In this document: positions 9,623 through 22,300 of the stretch, in pieces | Numbering within the stretch: position 1 is the first letter of the stretch | Layout of the letters: the number at the start of each line of letters is the position of its first letter | NCBI RefSeq assembly: GCF_007859915.1 | Contig: NZ_SJPM01000005.1 | Span: 124,001-188,000 of the forward strand | DNA: 64,000 nucleotides | Direction of reading: 5' to 3' | DNA from: Neorhodopirellula pilleata | Lineage (GTDB): Bacteria; Planctomycetota; Planctomycetia; Pirellulales; Pirellulaceae | Translations under genes and position numbers: made by a program | Notes under the pieces: generated by a model | Seen by the model: only the letters and a program-made list of their open reading frames with translations | The model's database searches: none | Told to the model about the DNA's origin: nothing

Positions 9623-10231
9623 TTAGCCTTCGATTTCGCTGCCGGACTCTAGCACTTCGATTTCGGCGCGAACTTGGTTACCGATTTGATTCTTGGCAGC
9701 GTACAACGTACCCAGAGGCATGGCCAATTCGCTGGCGACCTCTTTATTGTCACGCCCTTGAATGGTCGTTTCGTGCCAAGCTCTCCAACGCTCGGTCGAC
9801 ACACGCGAACGCACTCGAGTCATGGCAAACTCGAGGAGCTCCAAATCAAAAACTTCGCTCAGGTTCTCCATCAGCTCCCCTTTCGATTCGATCAAATGCA
9901 ACCACGAAATGCTGTCGGGCTGATCGGCGGGTAATTGACGATTCTGTAGGCGAGTGAAGTCATTGACCGCATTTTCGGTCGCCTGTCGCAGGTATCCTCG
10001 AAAGCTCTGTTTGGCGTCATATCGGAAGCTGCGGATGTATTTCGCGATGCGAACCAAGACTTCTTGGGTGACATCTTCTGCGTCATTGGGTTGCAGGCCT
10101 CGGCGTTCGCACCATGAAAAAATCCGACGGCCATAGCGGTCAACGAAATCAACCCACGACTCTTCGTGTCTTTGGTCGGACTGGATACGAGCAATCAAAC
10201 TGACGTTGGTGCTGCTATCGGTCACGCTCAT
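9623..10231 (-). CDS. ECF-type RNA polymerase sigma factor (ECF1)
   Basis: 202 aa from ATG 10231, beginning MSVTDSSTNVSL; a TTG at 10249 is an alternative. Region 2 covers about 24-95: WVDFVDRYGRRIFSW, then NDAEDVTQEVLVRI, which is the core-binding and -10-recognising helix pair, then FRGYLRQATENAVNDF. A linker of about 50 residues leads to region 4 with the helix-turn-helix DNKEVASELAMPLGTLYAAK (about 160-185), which should read the -35 element. Size and layout fit ECF factors. No separate anti-sigma gene is adjacent. The nearest downstream genes are kinases B and A with zinc-finger anti-sigma-like N-termini, and linkage of ECF genes to Ser/Thr kinase genes is a known planctomycete pattern. 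The gene is divergent from the first giant gene with only about 106 bp between starts. Confidence 0.9.
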   Translation of the reverse strand: MSVTDSSTNVSLIARIQSDQRHEESWVDFVDRYGRRIFSWCERRGLQPNDAEDVTQEVLVRIAKYIRSFRYDAKQSFRGYLRQATENAVNDFTRLQNRQLPADQPDSISWLHLIESKGELMENLSEVFDLELLEFAMTRVRSRVSTERWRAWHETTIQGRDNKEVASELAMPLGTLYAAKNQIGNQVRAEIEVLESGSEIEG

Positions 10232-10337
10232 CACTCGAATCACCTTCAAGAGTATTTTCGGCTATCTGAAAAGAATAGTCATTTTGACTCGTAGTATCTA
10301 CCACCAATCGGGGTAAGACAGTTGGCGGACTCTCTCA
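10232..10337. promoter_or_regulatory. Divergent promoter region between ECF1 and giant gene 1
   Basis: This 106-bp space must hold the start signals of both the sigma gene (minus) and the giant gene (plus). The plus strand has an AT-rich part, including TTGACTCGTAGTATCT near 10295. The string TTCAAGAGTATTTTCGGC (10245-10262) closely resembles TTCAAGATTTTCGGC (46652-46666) upstream of giant gene 2, differing mainly by a 3-nt length change. Promoter boundaries are inferred, not seen. Confidence 0.35.
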
Positions 10338-13300
10338 GTGTCGGGAAAGCCGCCGATTCAACTTGGACCTACGATTGCGCAACCGATGAAAATCTTCCGT
10401 CGCCGACCTCGACGCTCTCTGACCACCTCTGTCATCCGGTCAAATGCCCGCCGTGATTTGAGTCGGCAACTCCAGTCGCTCGAGCCGCGGCTCTTGTTGG
10501 CCGCGGAAATTGGCCTGGAACCGATCGTGTTTGTGCCCGGGTTCGGGGGAACGTTCGCTGCCGATGAATCTCCGTCGGGCGTCGAAAACTGGCTGACGCA
10601 TCGCGGTTTGCCTCCCGATCAGTTGCAACTCGAGCCGATCGGGAACGTTTACTACGACATCGTGGAGACCCTCAAGAACGTCGGATATGTGGAGAACCAG
10701 ACTCTTTTCGTCGTGACATGGGACTGGCGTTTGCCGGTTGGGCCCGCCGATTCGACCATCAACGGCACCCTCGACACGGTGACGGTCGCTGGAATCACGG
10801 ACAATGTATATGAGACCGGTCTGGATTATCTTGGTAAAACGTTGGCCCAGGCTGCAGCGGCCAACCCCGGCAAGAAAGTCGATGTTTTATCGCACAGCAC
10901 CGGCGGTTTGGTTACCCGCAGCTACATTCAAAGTCCCGCTTATGGGCAGGGGGGATTGCCGCTGATCGACGACCTCCTGATGGTCGGTGTGCCCAATGAA
11001 GGGACGGTTGAAACCTGGAATTTGCTCAACGACGATTTCTCCGGTAAGCCTGCCTCGCGGATTCTCGGCCAGATCGTCGGCCTGGGGTATGACCTGTTGC
11101 AAAACGGGACCACGATTCAAGGTCCCGATTCGACCTTGATTACCGACGACATTAGCGATCCCGACATTGACCGGAAAGAGTTCAGTCGTCGCTATGTCGG
11201 TGCGGCCAAACAACTCTCAGCGACTTACCCGGCGTTTGATTTCGATGGCGATGGCAGTTTCGAAACCATCAGCACCAGTGATCCAATTGCCAATGACTTG
11301 TTGCTCGATCTGAATGCTCTGCCAGACCAGAACAGCTACATCGACAAAACCACGACGACGACGATCGTCTTCGCCACCGACGCGGACACGGTCGATCAAG
11401 TGATCCAGCAAACCGGACCGATCGATTCGTTTTTCGGTTTTCGGACGGATGAAGTCTTGCCGTTTGGAGACTATATCGGCCATCGTCCTGAGACCGGCCA
11501 AACGTGGTTCGAGGAGACGGAATCTGGTCGTGGCGGAGACGGTACCGTGGCTACGATCTCCTCGTTGGATCCGTTCCTTGGTGATTCTCGAATCGGTTCG
11601 AAGCTGAATCTGGTCGAAATTCGCAAGCAAGATGCCGGTGGCAAACCGGTTTTGCATACCGATCTGCTGGTCAACGAGTTTGCCCAGACGCAGGTGCTCA
11701 CGACACTGGGCGTGACGGGATTCACTTCTGAGAACATCTCCCGAGATCGAGTTCGCAGCTCGGCGGGATCGGCGGCCAAGGCGGTCAGCCTCGGCATCGT
11801 TCAATCGGGAGACGCGTTCAGCGAAGCAACGTCGCGACTTTCGAGTCTGGTTACCAATTCACTGGCCACTGGTTTGATCCAGGTCGAACAGGCCATCGAT
11901 TTGGAGAACGTCGTACTCGAATTGTTGACCGGGGATTCTGACCAGCTTTTCGCTGGCCTGTCCGACACGCTAGTCGACATCGAACTGGGCGCTCCGCTGC
12001 AGGATCAAATCCTTTCGATTCTTGCCTCGCTTGACGCGGGCGCGACGCGGATAAGTCAAAGTGGTGTTCTGAATCAAAAAATTCCTGGAGTTGATCGCAG
12101 CCTCAACGAGTTGCTCCGCGATGGCGACGACAACCAAACGAGCTGGACCGATTTGCTAATGCTGGAACAGGCAGCCGGCAACTACTTTGCTTCGTTCGAT
12201 GCGTCCAGCGAAAGGTTCGATCCTGATACCGTTGAAAGTGAGCCGACGGCATCCGGATTGCGTGATGCGATTGACGAGCAGTTGCAAAAGGTTGGCTTGA
12301 CCGCCGAGGATGGAACATCTTTGATCAACGTTCGCGGTGGCTTTGACCTAGCGACAAATAAGCTGCGATTCGATCTTGTGGTCGACGCTAACTTGCCAAA
12401 ACGATTCGATCTGAGTTTCGACTCGCTGGGTCAGCAGTGGACTTCATTAGAGATTGACTTCAACGCCGCGGCCAAAGCGGAAGTGGCGACACGTGTTGAT
12501 CTCGCCTTGTCATTCGGTGTCCAAATGGACTCGACGATCGGCGTTGCACCGTTCTTTAATCTCGACCGATTCGATATCGCAGCTTCGATTGACGGTAAGG
12601 ATTCAACGATTGGATTTGAGCTCGGTCCGATCGAAGGGGAAATGACTGCGGAACAACTGTTGGTCGGCGCTGGAGTGTCGATTGCGATTCCCGCCGGCGC
12701 AGCGTCGCTGAGTGATCGAATTCGCATCTCTCCCGCCGTCTCACCGCTCGATCTCGATTTTGCCTTCACGGGAAGCCTGTTCGGTACCGGCGCCGACGTC
12801 GCGCTTCCCAATATCCAAGTGCACGATACGGATTTATTCGATAGCATCCCGCCGACGTTCGATGTCGATTTGAATCAATTTTCGTTTGATTTGTCTGGGG
12901 AAGCGTTCGTCAACGCGCTGCTGGACTTGGCCGATTGGTTCGATGAAGCTGCGTTTGAAGGCGAACTCGGTTCGAGCAAGATTCCGTTGATTAACAAGTC
13001 GCTCAGCGAACTCCTTTCGTCGACGCCCGAGCCGCGAGAATTCGCAGGTCCGGAGGTCTTGGACATCACTGCACCGATTGTTGATGAAGAGTTCCAGCGT
13101 TTCACAGCAACGCTCGACACCAAGGGGCTCGGTGCGACGTCGTTAGGCATTCGTTCGGGAAGTCCGGCGAAGTTTCTCACAACGACCGGCGATCGATTCG
13201 GCGGGACGGTTGAGCGTGTCGAAGGCGATCAGGTGACGATTCAATATGCGGCCGGTCGAACCGATATACCTAACCTGTCCAGCCCGTCGTTGACGTTCCA

Positions 13301-16300
13301 GGTCGGCGGTTCGATGGGCGATCATTTGCGCGCGGCGCTTGTGAACTTCAACGATCCGACGACAGCGGTGCCGTCGATCGGGCGACTGCTCAACGAGTTG
13401 GCGGTCCCGTTGGGAATCGATTTCGGGTCGGTGACTTTTGATAATAAGACATTGACGCTCACGCCACAATTCTCTCCATCGCCGCTGGCTTATGAAACCA
13501 AGCTTGATTTTGGCGATAAGATCGCGGGACTTGGATTCGAAGCGTCCGGTAATTTCTTGGTCGTGGCCGAGCCAACGATTCGGCTGCCCTTGAAGATCAA
13601 GTTGGGGCCAGGCATCGAGGATGACCAACGGATTGTCCTCGTCGATGATGCTGACCCAGAAATCTCAATCAAACTGACCGCACAGTTGGACGACCCGCAA
13701 GCGCGTGCGTCGCTCGGTTTTCTCAGCGTTGTTATGTCGGAAGATGCAACGCAATCGTCGAACGATGGGATTCGTCTGGAGACAACGTTGGCGATCGACA
13801 TCGATCATCCCAACGATGCACCGGACGTCAACGCAGAACTTACCATCAGCGACATCCTTGACGATTTGCCAGGGTCGATCGATCCCGGTTTTTCAGGTCT
13901 GTTGGATATCGATGGTATCGTCATTCGCCCTGAGTTTGCCGGCGTGACCATTCCTGGTCAGATCGATATCTTCACGACTTCCATCGGCACCGCCCGCGGC
14001 GAAGCAAGGTTTACCAACTTCACACAGTTGGGGAATCTGTTCGCGAACAACATTCAAGCTCAGGTCAGCAATGATTTTGCCAGCTTTGATTCATTGACCC
14101 CTGATGCAGTCGTGACGATGTTTCTGCAACTCGGAAACTCGTTGCAGCAGATCGTCGGCGAACTCGATGTGCCAGAAGGAATTCCGTTTGTCAGCGATGC
14201 GATCAGCGAGGTGGTTCGATTTGTCGATACGACGGGAGACTTTGCTCGCAAGTTGTATTTCAATGCGTCATTGCTCGGCGATAGCGACATCAGTGTCACC
14301 AATGGCGTGCTCAGCGGTGACGCGATGTTCATGGTCCGCGTCGAAGGCGGCACGCCGCATTTCATCACGATTGCGGCATCGAGTACGGCCGACAACACCA
14401 CAATTGATGATCTTTACGAGGATATCAATGCCGCCTTCACTGTAGCCGGTCTCGGTGGCTTTCTGATCGCAGAACGCCAACCGCAAGAGTCCGAGAATGC
14501 CAATCGTTTGGCGATTCGCACCGCTGACCCGACCGTCGGCACGTCGATGGCCGTCAGCACGGTTGCGGTAACGGCGAACGGCGCGACGTCGATCCAATTG
14601 CCCGCTGATTTGACGATCGAGTTTTCTTTAAACGGTGCCGATCGAACGACGTTTGCAATTCCCGCCGCTTCGACCACGTCGAATGTTACTGCGGAGGACA
14701 TGGTCGCTTCGATCAACGCAGCGATCGAAACGAGCGATCTCAAAGGTAAATTGCTTGCAGTGTTAGTCGGTTCGACGCTTCGGTTCGCAGCGATCGATAA
14801 TACCGTCGAGAGTCTTGAGGTTTTTGGTGCCAGTTCGCTCGGGTTTTTCGATGGCCAAGCTGCTGATGCTAATGTCGCACGAGACGAATTGGGCTTGTCG
14901 ACAGGTCAACTTGCCGAGGCTCAGTTTCGCGCCAGCACGATTCAGGATTTGGTCAGCACGCTCAACGAGATCATTGACCAGCAGTTCAATGGCCAACCGT
15001 TTACCGCTTCACTCGGATATCAAGATACCCCGGTGCGCCGCGTCACATTTAATCTTGCGTTTGGCAGTGAGTTCACTCGCTCCATCGACCTGAACTTCGA
15101 TCAAGGACTCGATGTCGGATTTGCTGAATTGGGTATCGCCGGCGGCGGAACAGGAACGTTTACCGCGACCGCGGGTGCGGAACTCGTCGCGGGCTTCGAT
15201 TTGGATCGTCCGGGTTCCGGGCAAACGATCAGTGACGCGACGCTATTGACCAGTCTGGATGGTGGCCGCGGCATGGCGGTGAAGGTCGGATTGGTGGGAA
15301 ATGCGGTGGCCTCCAGCGGTCGCAATTCACCCGCCACCGATTTGACGCTGTCGGTGGATGTGAGCTTACGAGCCGGCGGCACACCGAAACGCGTCTCGAT
15401 CTTGGTGCCGCAGGCAGAAGTCGAGGACAACACCAGCCTGAACGATTTGGCAGGCGATCTCAATCGCCGTCTTCGAAGTTTCAATTACGCAAAATTTGGT
15501 TTACCGCCGGTCAGCAACGGACTTGCCCCGCTGGAAATCCAAGTGATTGACGGCAAATTGTCGTTGGTTGCAACCGACCGAAGCATTAATGGCTTGAACA
15601 TTAGGCCGGGAACGGACACATTCCTCGGTTTCCAAGTTGGACAACTGAGTACCACGCCCGATCTGGTCGTTTCACTGCGGGACGGAAAGCGTTTCAACGT
15701 TAACCTGGACTTCGCCACGACACTGCTGCAAGTCAAACAAGCGATCACCTCGGCGGCCACTGCCGCTGGCGCAGCGGCCCCCACAATCACCTATGTTGGC
15801 GACCAAATCAAAATCGTCGATAACTCACCGCAGGTCGATGACAATCGCTTCAAGGTCATGGCGTTCTCGGACGACAACGGTCTCAGTCCCGCCGGTTCGG
15901 TGCTGAGAATCCTCAAGACGATTCAGCCAACCGATGAAGTGGCCGAAACGCCAGAAATCGAATTCAACGCCGGCGACACGTTGCTGGGCGACCCTCTGTT
16001 CGCGGGTGATGTCCTCGACCAGTTCTTTGTCAGCACGTCGGGCAGCAAGGTCTTTGCCGAAGTTTCGATCGACGCCAGCAACATTGACTTAATCGCATCG
16101 CTGGGGATTCTCGATCTCGGGATCGTCGACGGTTCAGGCAACTTGACGATCAGCGCCGGAGTGATTTTGGTTGATGTCGATAATCCTGATACGCCGGTCG
16201 ACGAAAGTCTGGACGGACTGCTGCGTCTGAGCGACTTCTTTGTCGGATCAATCAGCGACAAACTGTTGCCGGAATTCACCTATGGCGGAGCAATCGACCT

Positions 16301-19300
16301 GCCGATTGATGGATCATTGTTAGCCTTTTTGCCGGCAGAGTTTCAACCGGGTGGGGCCAACGAATTGCGTATCGGCGTGTCGCTGGAGGGAACACAAACA
16401 CAGTTAAAACCCGAAGTGAACTTTGAGGTTCCCAACTTGGAAGCCGCTTTGGGGTCGTTCCGAGATTTCTCTCTTGAAGATCTGGCTCGCGTTATTCAAC
16501 AAGTCGTTGACATGCTGCAGAGCCAGGATATCGCGGGACTCAACACTCCGATTCCCGTTGTTAACAAAACGCCCAATGACATTCTGAATGTCGTCGATTC
16601 ACTGGCCGCGGCCGCTGAGAGGTTGTTGGCGGGGCCCGACCTCGCGCTGCTAACGGAACAGGTTGGTTCACTCGGGGAACTGTTCGACCGACTGGGCGCG
16701 ACTCCGACCCAGTCTCAGACGCTCGTCGATCAATTGAATGAGCTCCGCGCTGCGGTCAATGCCGACCATCTGTTTACGATTGGGCTGAATACCGGAAGCG
16801 GGGAAAAGTCAACCGTCGATCTGGATGCCAATGCGTCCGCGAAAGAAGTCGAAGATGCACTCGTTGCGGCATTAGGTGCGGGATTCATCGGCAAAGTGAC
16901 CGGCCGTCGCGGCGGACCGTACACGATCACTTTTGACACGACGAAAGGCAACGTTCAGCCGCTGTCCGGACGCAGCATCACGGGACTTACTGTTCAAACG
17001 AAAACGACTACCGAAGGTGGTGGTTCAACAGCGGAAGTTCAAGAACTCAGCTTCCTGAGAACGGGCAAGCTGAACGCGACGTTGGTTCAATTGCGAAAGA
17101 CTGTCGATGCACTTCCCGTCGATGTTCCCGGACGAACGGAACTGCTGGCCAAAGTCGACGAGATCCAAGACTCAGTCGTTTCAGGAAACAATCTCGGCAA
17201 GATCATCGGTGACGCGATCAAGTCGGAACTCGGTTTGTCCGATGATGCGTTCACGTTGCAATTGGACTTTGTCGATGCCGATGCCAACACGCCCGGTTTC
17301 CAAGCTGCGGCAATCGTCAAGCTGAACATCGACAAATCGGTTACGGAAACGGTCGGTTTTGATTTCAATCTTCCCGATTTCGGTCCGATCACCGTTTCCA
17401 GCGGCGGCGACATCGACTTTACCGTCGGTGGCGAACTGAATCTTGATTTTGGCTTTCGCTTCGATACGTTCACTCCCTATCTGTTAGACACAACCTCGTT
17501 GGTTCTGACCGCAGGCATTGATTCGTCGGTCAGCGTCGAAGCGGGCATCGGTGGCATCAAAGGCGGGCTGACGGGGAATCTGAAATTGCACAAGAGTGTG
17601 ACAGAAAACCTCGGCACAGGACCAAGAACTTATACGCTGTCACAGACTCCAATCGACGCGCTAGTCGTTGTGTTCGATGGCACCAAAGTTTTAAAAGAAG
17701 GCGTCGATTTCACGCTCAATGGACGCAGTCTCGACGTGACGCAAACCACTTCGTCGAGCTCGCCGGTGCAAGTCCAGTATGCGACGACGACCGATGCGGC
17801 GACGATTTCAGTCAGTGTTGATCCGGGACTTGCACCGAATGATCAAAACACGATCGGCGGCATTCCCTTTACTCAGTTGTTTTCCAGCTCGCTGGCGAAT
17901 TCTTTCGATCTTCAGGCCGATGGAGTCGTGATCGCATCGCTCGATGCAAACTTGCCGATTTTAGGAACGGTCGACAACGCGATTACTGCGGCGTTGAGTC
18001 TGGACCATCCCGGTTCACCTCAGTTTAACTTCGACGGCATTACCGACTTCTTCGAGAATCCACCGGCCGGTTTTGGGCTCGGTCAGATCAGTCTTGACGA
18101 CATTATTTCCGGAACCCGAACGGTGCTCGATACGGTCGAGAGTGGATTGAAGTCGGACTTGCTGGAGAAGCTACCCTTGATTGGCGATGGCGTTGATCTA
18201 AGCCAAAGCTTTATCGGCGACATCCGTTCGCTCGTTGATGAAATGGAAGCATTGATCAATTCCGGTCAAGGAGCGATCAATGCGGTTGTCGATTCGCTCA
18301 AGCAAGTGATCTTCAATGAACTGGGGCCCTCCGGTGCAGGAATCCTTGTGCTAAACCCGCTGTTCAGCGACGATCCGAATGTTGCCAATGACGCCGAACG
18401 AGCCGACTTCCGCGACGTGGAAATCATTGTCGGACGATCGATCCATCATCCCGACGGAACGATCACGGCCGATCCGACACCGATCGCGCAGATTCCGGTC
18501 AGCGAGTTGGAAGTGTTAATCAACTTGCATCTTGTCGGTAGCGATTCAATCGATGTCGATTTTGATCTGGGACTCGACGCGTTTGTTTTTGAAATCGAGA
18601 CGTCCGGCGGCGTGCAGCTCGACTGGGACTACGATTTCAATCTAGGCATTGGCGTCAGTTTGAAGGATGGGTTCTTCTTTCAACTCGATGAGAATGTGGT
18701 CTATGACAACGGAACATTGTCCAGCGATCCGAACATTGACATTGGTCTGCCTACGGATGCCGGAGGCAAACCCGAAATCAATCTCAATGCCGAAGTCAGT
18801 CTGAAGCCTGGCACATCGCTGACCGGTGAGCTGTTCTTCTTGAACTTGACTGCCCAGAGCAATCCGCTTGAGGTAGTCGACCTCAACGGCGACGGGCGGA
18901 TCAGTAAGGGAACGGGTTTTTCGGGCAGCATTTTCATTGATATCGATAATCCCGATGGGGATCTCAAGAATCGATTGACGTTCCGTGAATTGGTGGGAAC
19001 TCCCGTCAAGGAATTGTTTAACGCGGGGATCAGCACCGAAGCGTTTGTCGATCTGAATCTGAAGGCGGACACTGATTTGGCGGGACTGCCGGAGTTGACC
19101 GCCGACCTCACGCTCGATTGGGCGATCGGACTGACGGTTCGGGACGGGTTGGTCGGTGGCGGATTACCGGATGTCGCTATTCGCGACGTGACGCTCGATA
19201 TTGGCAGCATGTTTGAAACGACACTGGTGCCGTTGATTCAGAAGTTCAACGAGAACGTCGGTTCGCTGAAGCCACTGATTAACTTTCTTGCCTCGCCCGT

Positions 19301-22300
19301 ACCTGGACTGAACGATCTTTCCGAGCTGGTGTCGGGACCGAAGATCACGTTTTTGACACTGGGCATTCTCGGCACAGGCGTCAATGAGAATTCGATCAAA
19401 GCCGCTAAGATCGCTAATCAGGTTGTCGGCATGTTGAACGAGATCTTTGAACTGGCCGACTCGATCGAAGCGCTGCGTGCGGATGCCAACGGCATCAAGA
19501 TCAACTTCGGTACTTTCCATGTGTCGGGTGGCGGGAAAGATTTGACCGACCCTGATACGGATCTGTCTGTTGATCCTGGCATGCTCGATACGACATTGGC
19601 ACCGGGAACCGATGGCGGGCTTTCACCCGATGTGCTCGATCAAACCGCCAACTCAAGCGAAGCCGGAGCCAGCAAGACAAAGTCGGCGCTGAGTCGATTG
19701 ACCGGTGCGGCGGACAGTGCGGGCAAAGGCGGTTTCGGCATCAAGATTCCGTTGCTGTCCGATCCATCGAATATCTTCAAACTGTTCACCGGCGAGAAAG
19801 CGGACATCATCCAGTGGGAAATTCCAACACTCGAACTGAACGTGCCGTTCAAGATGGAACTGGGGCCGATTCCCTTTGAACCGAGTCCGTTGTACGTGAC
19901 CTTCGGTGCCGCGTTGGATGCGTATATCGATCTGTCGGTCGGTTTCGATACCCGCGGCATTGCCAAGACCGGTAACTTCATCGACGGGTTGTATTTCGGT
20001 GACTTGGCCGATGTGACCAGCGGCGACGACATCGACGAATTCCGATTGGGCCTCGAAGCCACCGTCGGTGCGGCGATTAAGAAAGGCCCGTTCAGCGCCG
20101 GAATCGAAGGAGGACTGCGAGCCGATATCGGGCTCAATTGGAACGATCTCGATGGTGACGGCAAGCTTTACCTCGATGAGATCGCCGATCTGTTTGAACT
20201 GCGTCCCGAAGGCGGTGGAGGATTTCCGGGCGTTTGTGTCTTTGACGCACACGGCGAATTCACCGCGTTCTTGCGTGCTTACCTGAAGATTCCGTTGAAG
20301 ACTTTCAATATTGATATCGCCGACATCGAGTTGTTCAGCTTCAATCATCATTGTGCTGCACCCGGAGTCGCGGAACTGGGAACGGCCGATTCGGATATCG
20401 CGGAAGGGTCACTTCTATTGTTCGCGGGGGAACACGTCGACAATCGTGGGTCGCTCTATGGTGACGATGTCAATGAAGAGTTCTCCGTGCGACAGTTCGT
20501 TGATGCGGACAATCAAGATGTCGTTGAAGTCACGTTCCACTTTACCAATCGTGATGGCGATCCCGACTCCGTCGTGCGATTATACACCGGGGTGACGGAG
20601 ATTTATTTCAGTGGCGGGGATGGCGACGACAAGATCACGCTCGATCCGAGCGTGACCGTTCCCGCAATCCTGATCGGTGGGGCCGGCAACGATGTGCTGA
20701 TCGGCGGCAGTGGCGATGACATCATCAACGCCGGCACGGGCAACGACCGCATGGAAGGCGGCAATGGAAATGATCGATACGTCTTCGCCGATGACTGGGG
20801 CCAAGACATCGTTGTCGAAGCCGAAGGTGGGCCGGATCTTAACGACATCTTCGACTTCAGTTCGGTTACACAGTCGCTGAACGTGGCCTACGGTAGCATC
20901 GCCGTTACCAGTGGAAGCAATCGCGTCGACGGTGGTAAGAACGAAGCCGGGCAAACCGTCCGCACCGAAGGGATCGAACACTTCATCGCGGGCAGCGGCA
21001 GCGATACGTTGACCGTGGGCCAGATCATTGGCTCGGCGGCAAGCAACCGTTGGAATCTTACCGGTATCGGTCAGGGCCAGATCAACGAACTATTTCGATT
21101 CAGCGGCTTTGAGAATCTGGTCGGTGGTGCCCAGGATGATTTGTTTTCGATCGACGAGGCTGACGGTGTGACGGGTACGATCGATGGCAACGGGGGAACC
21201 GATACGCTCGACTACTCCACGTTTGGGACATCGAGGGTTGTCACCGTCAATCGTCAAACGAACACGGCACCCAATCTCGGTTCATTTGCGGGTATCGATC
21301 GCATCCTGGGCGGTCGTAGTTCCGATGATGTGCTGATCGGTCGAAATGTCGTTGCGACTTGGGAAATTACCGGTGCTGATGCGGGAATGATCACCGATGT
21401 CGGTTCGGCGAGTCCCGTTACATTCCAAGACTTCGAGAACATCATCGGTGGCGATGCGAACGATCTCATTGACCTGTCGCCGGTGAACGTCGATTTGAGC
21501 GTCGACGTCACGGGAATCAACATCGGAACGATTTCTGCCGCGACGAAACTGATCGACTTCGCAGCCATCGAAAGTGTCACGACGGGCTCAGGCAATGACA
21601 CGTTTGTGATGACGTCAGGTTCGGCTTTGACCGGCACGACCGACGGCGGATCCGGTGACCGCGACCATTTGGATTACTCGGCTTTTACCAACGGCTTAAC
21701 GGTCAACTTGATGACCGGCGTGAATCAAGTCGGGTTGGTAGCGGGGATCGAAGATGTCACAGGTTCATTCGCGTCGGATAACATCACGGGCAATAATTCC
21801 GATAATCGACTGATCGGCGGTGGCGGCGCCGATACGCTCGACGGGAAGAATGGCGACAACGTGCTCGTTGGCAACTCTGCCACTATCGAGGCGATCAACG
21901 GTGTGATCGTGTCGCTTCGCGATGACGATGAGTTCAGTAGCGACAACGTCATCACCGCCGGCGATGGGAATAATCTTGTCCTCGGTGGCAGCGGTGATGA
22001 TCGCATCACCGTCGGTTCCGGAAACAATTTTATCGGGGGCGACTTGGTACTGATGACGTTGTCCGGTGGACAGGTCGTGACGATGCAAAGTCTGCAAGGC
22101 AATGATGCGGGTAACGACACGATCAAAATGGGAGGTGGCAATAACGTCGTCGTAGCTGGCATCGGTGATGACGAGGTCACGGTAACGAACCTGACGTTGA
22201 CCGGGCGAAACATCATCCTCGGCGATCGTGGCATGATTCAATTCGTCAACGGACTTCCTACACGCGGCGAAAGCTTTGTTTCAGCACGCAGCGGTGAAGA

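Noticed and set aside
11217..11804. Minus-strand open frame of 195 codons inside giant gene 1
   Set aside because: It is antisense to the conserved lipase triad region and shows no motif of its own.
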